Assembly (NCBI RefSeq): GCF_016801865.2 | Contig: NC_068938.1 | Location: 190,012,476-190,076,475, forward strand | DNA from: Culex pipiens pallens | Taxonomy: Eukaryota > Arthropoda > Insecta > Diptera > Culicidae | Reading direction: 5' to 3' | DNA: 64,000 nucleotides | Shown: positions 59,612-64,000 of the stretch, piece after piece | Layout: each line of letters begins with the position of its first letter | Position numbering within the stretch: position 1 is the first letter of the stretch | Program-made: the position numbers and the translations under genes | The notes under the pieces: generated by a model | Databases searched by the model: none | The model's input: the letters and a program-made list of their open reading frames with translations, nothing else | Told to the model about the DNA's origin: nothing

Positions 59612-62600
59612 CTGAAAAGATAACATAACAATTGAAGAAATTGCCAGTAATTAAATGTGAACATCTGAACCTGGGCTAGAAACAGCATGCTGCTCAGGGT
59701 GGAGATATCCGCTCCAAAGCCACGTTTCTGCACGATTTGAGGCAGAATTTTGTCCTTTTTATCAAACTGAAAGCAAATGAGAGTTGGTAGGAAGTCGTCA
59801 GAATAAATGTTCGAACTTACCGAATTATTCAGATGGTAGTGTGAAATTAGGAGGAATGGCAAAGAATACATTGTGGCATACTTGATTCCCATGGTTATGC
59901 AACATACAAATACTGTAGCTTTAATCTTGAAAATTGCCATCACAACCATTCCAAAACTGTTCAGAATCAGTCCTCCGATATAGATTGGTCTTGCTCCAAA
60001 CTTGTTAATCAACCGCTCAATTACCATTGAATAGAGTGAACTACTCAGGATGAAAACTGCCATGCCTACGCAACCGAATCGAACTCCTTCATTGTACAGA
60101 TAGAACTCTTCAGAACCTTCCAAAGCCTGTAATATTTTGCTGTGATTTTTTTTTTAATTTATTTGAGGTTTCATTACTTACTGAAACATTCCCTCCGAAA
60201 ACTTCCCGTCCTACAAAGTCCGTAAAGTACAAGCAATAGCTCAAGTATCCCATGTGGGATAAAAACTGCGTCAGGTACAAAATCCTCAACGCCCGCGGCA
60301 TCCTGATCAAATTGACCAAGAACAACTTCAAACTGATCGGCGTTTCGTCATCTTCACTGGTACAAATCGTAATCCGATCGTCAGTCTCAGGCTGCAACGT
60401 TGTCGATCCGCTGACACTGTTCAGCGAAAGCAGTCGCTTCCTCTCCTCCTCGATAGCCACCCTCGATATTGGCCTCAACATTTCGTCTATCTGCATTAGA
60501 GCGTCCAATTTCCCGGGGTTACAAAATTCCCGGGAAACGGGAAATTTCCAACAAATTTCCCGGGAAATCCCGGGAATTCCCGGGAAATTTGAAATTTTAC
60601 GAAAATTATTCTGATCCTGTTTCTGATGAATATCTTGCAACATAATTGTATAGAACAGCAACTTCAACAGTCAAAATGAGTGTGAGGATCAATTAATGGC
60701 TTGAATACTTATCGGGCGAGTTTGCAAAATGCCGAAAATTAAACAAACAAACAGATCTCGATCATTTTAGATATTGGTTTTTCGTAAGTAGGTCGAATAC
60801 CGTTGCAAAAAGGACTTTGTTTACCAAAGGCTCTTACGGCTTTTAGAAAACTAATCCGAGACTTGTAAAAAATCATGCAACTTTGAGAAAATATTATGAA
60901 TTTTCTAATTTTTTAAGCTGTCTTTCAAATCGTACCAAATCAAAAAAACATATTTGTAGGATTTTTGTTGAGAAGTATTTTTTATTCAAATTGTTTGGAC
61001 AGTGAAAATCTATACTTCACAACAATAAAATTGCTTTTAAATTTGTCTCAGTGACCATAAAGTTGAGATGAAAAAAAAAATATCATGCAGTAATGTTTTT
61101 CATGGCAAATTAGTATTTTCAACTTGTGGATAAATAGATAATCATTGAATTTGCGTTAAAAATCTAATTTCTAGCGTTATTTAACATGAAACACTATTTC
61201 ATGAAATCACAACTCAAAGTTTTACAATATTTGAAGTGAGTTTTTGAAAAATGGTTGCATTATTTAGGTGAATTCAATATGATACGAAGTTGTTTTTTAA
61301 TGATTTTCATGGTTCCATTTATGGTATGATTTTAGTTATACTATTACATGGCCTAATTTTATTCAATTAACTAGATAAAATAGTGTAAAAGTGGTTGAAA
61401 TTAAACGATATTTTTTTCATATTTAAAATGTATAACTTCAAACAGTTATTTCTCGAATACTTTTAAACAAATTCTTTGCGAACAACCCTTTTTGAAAAAT
61501 TTAATTATATAAATTTAATTTTTCATCCAATTTGGTCAAGTTAAACAAAAATGGTGAATATCTTATTTTCAAATGATATAACAAAAAATTTTTTTTGAAT
61601 ATGTTGTCGAAAATAAAATAGGTAATATTCATTCCATAATAGCGTAATTTTTGTTGCCTAACATATATGCAAACAATATTCCTAGTTGTAAATGCTTCAG
61701 AAATAAAAATTATCTGAATTAATTTTTGACATGATTTTTGCAGACAAGCTGATTAGGGGAAAGTGGGGCAAGTGTAACAAGCTAAGGAAATGCTCGTTAT
61801 AACCCATTAAAAAGTTAAAAAATCAGTCGGATTTTATTATAATCATCTTATTCTAGGTCTTGACTAAGACTTTGTTTAAACAAGTTTTTAAAAAATCCTG
61901 TTTTTTAATGTGAAAAATTGATTTTAAAATTTTTGATTTTCCGTACGTTTTACTCAACTAGTGGGGCAAGACGAGCAACCCGTTGGGGCAAGAGAAACAA
62001 TGCATGAAAAAATATGGTAATTTGCTAACAATTGAACTGTTATCACTTAGATACATCAGATTAGAATGTATTTGAATGGTTTCTTCCATTTTTAGATTAA
62101 ATAATAATATTTTACTAAAAATTTTATCGTTTTTACCAAGGGTCCTGATTGTTCAAAATTAACCACTCCATTCGCGAGCACAAATAGCAGGCGACGCGAT
62201 ACTGCCCTGATGAATTCCTACTGTTTGTCACTTTCTCACAATTCGCTCCCGAACACTCTCGCTTCTACTCTCCTTCTCTTTCTGATCGGCTCAGTCTCCG
62301 AACGGCTCAGGCAGGCCGAACGTCACCGATCACTCTGAACTGAAAACATTTTTTCTATGATGCGCTGCGTTATACTCATTGATTTGGGTTGCCTAAAATC
62401 AATGTTATCAATTAAATTGTGCATTTATTTTGATTTCATAACATTATAGACACCATTCAAAGAAACTTCCACCAAGAAAAAATCAAATTGATGGCAAACT
62501 GAGGGCGTGAAGACAAAAAGACTGCCGCGCTGGCATTTTGTGAGAGTGGCTCTTCGCTGAGCATGGTAGTGTGTGAGTGTCGTCGAGCGACGGAGTAGGC

Positions 62601-64000
62601 AAATATTTTCACGATGTATTTGTTCGCTGAGTGAACAGTTCGGGCCACTCGCTGGCTGCTTGCGAGTATCATTCGCTCATGAATGCTAGCGGGTTAGAAT
62701 AGGCGACGACTGGATAGGCGATGAGTGAGTGGTTTCTGTTCATTGAACCGAAAATCAGGACCCTTGGTTTTTACGAAAAAAAATACTACTTCGATGATAA
62801 ATAGTAAATTTTCATAATATCACTATACTTTGTATGTACAATTTTTTTTAACGATTGTTTATCAGTTTTTAAGTACTTTCATGTATTTATTTCCCAATAA
62901 AATATGTTGTTGCAGCAATTCGTAATTTTTTCCATACTAAAAATCCATATGGTACACTTGCCCCACCTGAACAAGATTTTTTAAAAGCTCTCAACAAAAA
63001 TAACCAAAAGTTAAATCATACTTTGTAATAGGTGCATGTCATTTGTAGGGACACTACTGATCTAGGAAAAATAGCATTTTGATAAAATGAGCCTTAAAAC
63101 GAACCCTAAGCCTTATTTTGTACTTTCCAAATATTATAAGAAAACAAAGGTTTCGAAAAAAACTTCATTAAATCTTATGCCCCGTGGCGTTTACGTCATT
63201 TTGGCGGTTATGTGGTAGTAGAATCAGCTAATTGCATTGCTAGCAACAATTCCTCATACTGGAAACAATCAAAATTGTACAAATTACGACCGTAGGAGCG
63301 ATTGTTTCTCTTGCCCCATATGGTCGTCTTGCCCCACCTTCCCCTAGTTCAATATGAACAGTAGATTGAAATGAATTAAGTCAAATAAGGTTCACTAATT
63401 ATTATTTTTTGTATGATTTCAAAACATTGGTGCCAAAAAGGTAGGAAAATGTATACTTCCGCTTGTATTTCGGGAATTCCCGGGAAATTTACAAATTTCC
63501 CGGGAAACGGGAAATATTTTTTTCCGGGAAATCCCGGGAATTCCCGGGAAATTTTTTCCCGGGACGGGAAATTGGACGCTCTAATCTGCATCAACGGCAG
63601 TGGAATCTCCCGGAAGCTGCTCAACGTAGTAATCAAACCAATCAGTACGATTAGCACCACCGATGCAAACACGGTGGCTTCGTTGGATCCCAAAAAGATC
63701 CCAATGTTGGTACGCGACCAAACGATCGAACCCAGCATGTAACCGGCGAAACCTCCAAAGCCTCCGATCATGACGGCTATCGTTAGGACCTTTGGGTGAT
63801 CGTCTGAAAAGATTTAAGCTATTATTTCTCAACAACTCAATCTGACATAACCTCAAACCTCTAATGCACATGTCCATAAAGTACGTCCTGGCCATCCCGT
63901 TGCACGTCTCAACGTTAAAATCCACCAGGATCAACCCAATCACGGTCATCAAAACTCCCCACCGAAATCCCTGACCCGTCAAATCATCCCCAAACCACAC
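59480..64000 (-). CDS. SLC45-family proton-coupled sugar transporter, 5' end outside the window, coding exon interrupted by a transposon
   Basis: Member of the major facilitator superfamily, SLC45 branch. Characterised family members are proton-coupled sugar (sucrose/glucose) symporters in membranes. Coding pieces on the minus strand are 63859-64000, 63584-63803, 60182-60496, 59821-60126, 59671-59766 and the terminal 59480-59611. Family marks I see: a DFNVETCNGMARTYFMD segment matching the conserved acidic/Arg loop after TM4; GGFGGFAGYMLGSIVW, matching the Gly-rich TM with a trailing Trp; LSHMGYLSYCLYFTDFVG, matching the TM7 block; and then YNEGVRFGCVG. All visible introns have GT and AG ends and codons join in frame. 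The second and third pieces are one original exon, split in the cytosolic TM6-TM7 loop by a 3-kb element. As assembled the protein would stop early unless the insert is spliced out. Upstream exons lie beyond position 64000. Confidence 0.9.
59671..59766 (-). CDS. SLC45 transporter small exon
   Basis: Exactly 32 codons in phase 0, from FDKKDKILPQIVQKRGFGAD to SMLFLAQ. Acceptor is ctttcag and donor GTTCAG. It encodes a charged cytosolic linker with the GFG.D motif seen before the penultimate helix of family members. Confidence 0.85.
59821..60126 (-). CDS. SLC45 transporter exon (TM8-TM10 region)
   Basis: 102 codons, phase 0 at both ends. It begins ALEGSEEFYLYNEGVRFGCV and contains hydrophobic spans (VGMAVFILSSSLYSMV, IYIGGLILNSFGMVVMAIF, VFVCCITMGIKYATMYSLPF). 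Acceptor attacag and donor GTAAGT flank it. The EGVRFGCVG and GARPIYIGG blocks match the C-terminal half of SLC45 transporters. Confidence 0.88.
60182..60496 (-). CDS. SLC45 transporter exon, part downstream of the transposon insertion
   Basis: Begins with MQIDEMLRPISRVAIEEERK, a charged loop rich in Ser and acidic residues. It continues into SLKLFLVNLIRMPRALRILY and the TM7 block LSHMGYLSYCLYFTDFVG, ending GGNVS at donor GTAAGT (phase 0). Removing the element plus one copy of the 8-bp duplication joins this piece exactly in frame to 63584-63803 as PLMQIDEM. This shows the two pieces were one exon. Confidence 0.88.
61756..63344. mobile_element. TA-flanked DNA transposon with GGGGCAAG repeats, nested in the hAT element
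   Basis: Terminal inverted repeats GGGGAAAGTGGGGCAAG (left) and GGGGAAGGTGGGGCAAG (right, read inward) match at 16 of 17 positions. TA dinucleotides at 61754-61755 and 63345-63346 look like a target duplication, as in Tc1/mariner-like elements. The motif TGGGGCAAG recurs inside each end (near 61970 and 61990 on the left; 62957 and 63311 inverted on the right). No coding capacity is visible. It is itself split by the MITE at 62137-62766. Confidence 0.8.
62137..62766. mobile_element. hAT-type MITE nested in the TA element
   Basis: Ends are the perfect 14-bp inverted repeat CAAGGGTCCTGATT. An 8-bp duplication GTTTTTAC lies at 62129-62136 and 62767-62774 and fits nTnnnnAn. The 630-bp body is GC-richer than its host and full of GAGTG/CACTC-type motifs in opposite orientation on the two halves. 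The only open frame (71 codons, minus) resembles nothing I know. Confidence 0.85.
63584..63803 (-). CDS. SLC45 transporter exon, part upstream of the transposon insertion
   Basis: The acceptor is cttttcag|ACGATCACC. The frame gives DDHPKVLTIAVMIGGFGGFA, then YMLGSIVW and a second hydrophobic span (VFASVVLIVLIGLITTL), then SSFREIPLPLMQI. These correspond to TM5, TM6 and the start of the central cytosolic loop. The sequence then runs directly into the inverted repeat of a transposon at 63583. The last 8 coding bases, ATGCAGAT, recur on the other side of the insert at 60489-60496. Reading on without splicing adds transposon-encoded residues and stops at 63376. Confidence 0.88.
63859..64000 (-). 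CDS. SLC45 transporter exon (partial, runs off the window)
   Basis: Reads VWFGDDLTGQGFRWGVLM and onward through a hydrophobic TM4-like stretch to DFNVETCNGMARTYFMDMCIR. It ends after the first base of a Gly/Asp codon at a donor of the form AGAG|GTTTGA (phase 1). The acidic residues and the Arg after TM4 match the loop motif conserved in SLC45 and plant sucrose carriers. The exon's start lies beyond the window. Confidence 0.88.

Larger units (their letters stand above)
60497..63583. mobile_element. hAT-superfamily non-autonomous DNA transposon inserted in a coding exon
   Basis: Both ends carry a perfect 19-bp inverted repeat, TAGAGCGTCCAATTTCCCG, starting with the TAGAG form typical of hAT ends. 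It is flanked by an 8-bp duplication ATCTGCAT (60489-60496 and 63584-63591) that fits the hAT preference nTnnnnAn. The outer 100 bp on each side are packed with palindromic CCCGGGAATTCCCGGG-like motifs, about five CCCGGG sites per end, possibly transposase-binding repeats. No transposase-sized open frame is present, so it depends on an autonomous relative. It holds two further nested elements. Confidence is high for the insertion and moderate for the exact family. Confidence 0.9.

Noticed and set aside
60497..63583. Treating the 3-kb gap in the SLC45 gene as an ordinary ancestral intron
   Set aside because: The gap begins and ends exactly at transposon inverted repeats with an 8-bp duplication of coding sequence. 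There is no GT at the upstream edge, and direct use of the duplicated AG with the nearest GT gives a stop.

Overview
This is eukaryotic DNA that looks like a mosquito genome, most likely a culicine such as Culex. The reasons are an interrupted insect-type SLC45 transporter gene with GT-AG introns, tRNA-headed SINEs, and many short non-autonomous transposons (TA, TTAA and 8-bp target duplications, long foldbacks) packed into AT-rich DNA. The species call rests on repeat style and is an inference. There is no operon structure, and I found no rRNA, CRISPR array or virus.

Only one protein-coding gene is convincing. It lies on the minus strand at the right edge (59480-64000, running off the window) and encodes the central and C-terminal part of an SLC45-family proton-coupled sugar transporter. 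Its exons are 63859-64000, 63584-63803, 60182-60496, 59821-60126, 59671-59766 and 59480-59611. The second and third pieces were one continuous exon. They are split by a 3,087-bp hAT-type insertion (60497-63583) with a 19-bp perfect terminal inverted repeat and an 8-bp duplication of the coding sequence ATGCAGAT. That element contains a second element with TA duplications (61756-63344), which contains a third, another hAT-type MITE (62137-62766).

The other 59 kb has no recognisable gene. It alternates between GC-richer single-copy islands (about 3.3-5.5, 7.6-9.5, 13.9-15.9, 19.0-20.6, 23.8-25.1, 27.7-29.4, 33.4-35.1, 37.8-39.7, 42.2-43.7, 46.7-47.6, 51.3-52.2, 53.3-54.2 and 58.2-59.0 kb) and AT-rich stretches made of decayed transposons. 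Structures I could delimit are: hAT MITEs at 1815-2970 and 32329-32720; TA elements at 11870-12813, 47691-48978 and 48203-48829; a TTAA MITE at 49108-49354; a GGCGTC-ended MITE at 16676-17172; three CACAG...CTGTG MITEs; three copies of a roughly 80-bp palindromic mini-element plus a half copy; foldbacks at 11198-11450, 21660-22730, 40432-40812, 47758-48080 and 56742-58080; and five retroposons, of which 17954-18786, 46554-46654, 49384-49705 and 54317-54885 have clear target duplications.

Two simple-sequence arrays stand out. One is about 2.5 kb of GTCAGA-type hexamers (25200-27720) with higher-order repeats. The other is about 840 bp of almost perfect TTTTTG (52388-53232) with a single substitution. 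The longest open frames in the window lie in these arrays and are not genes.
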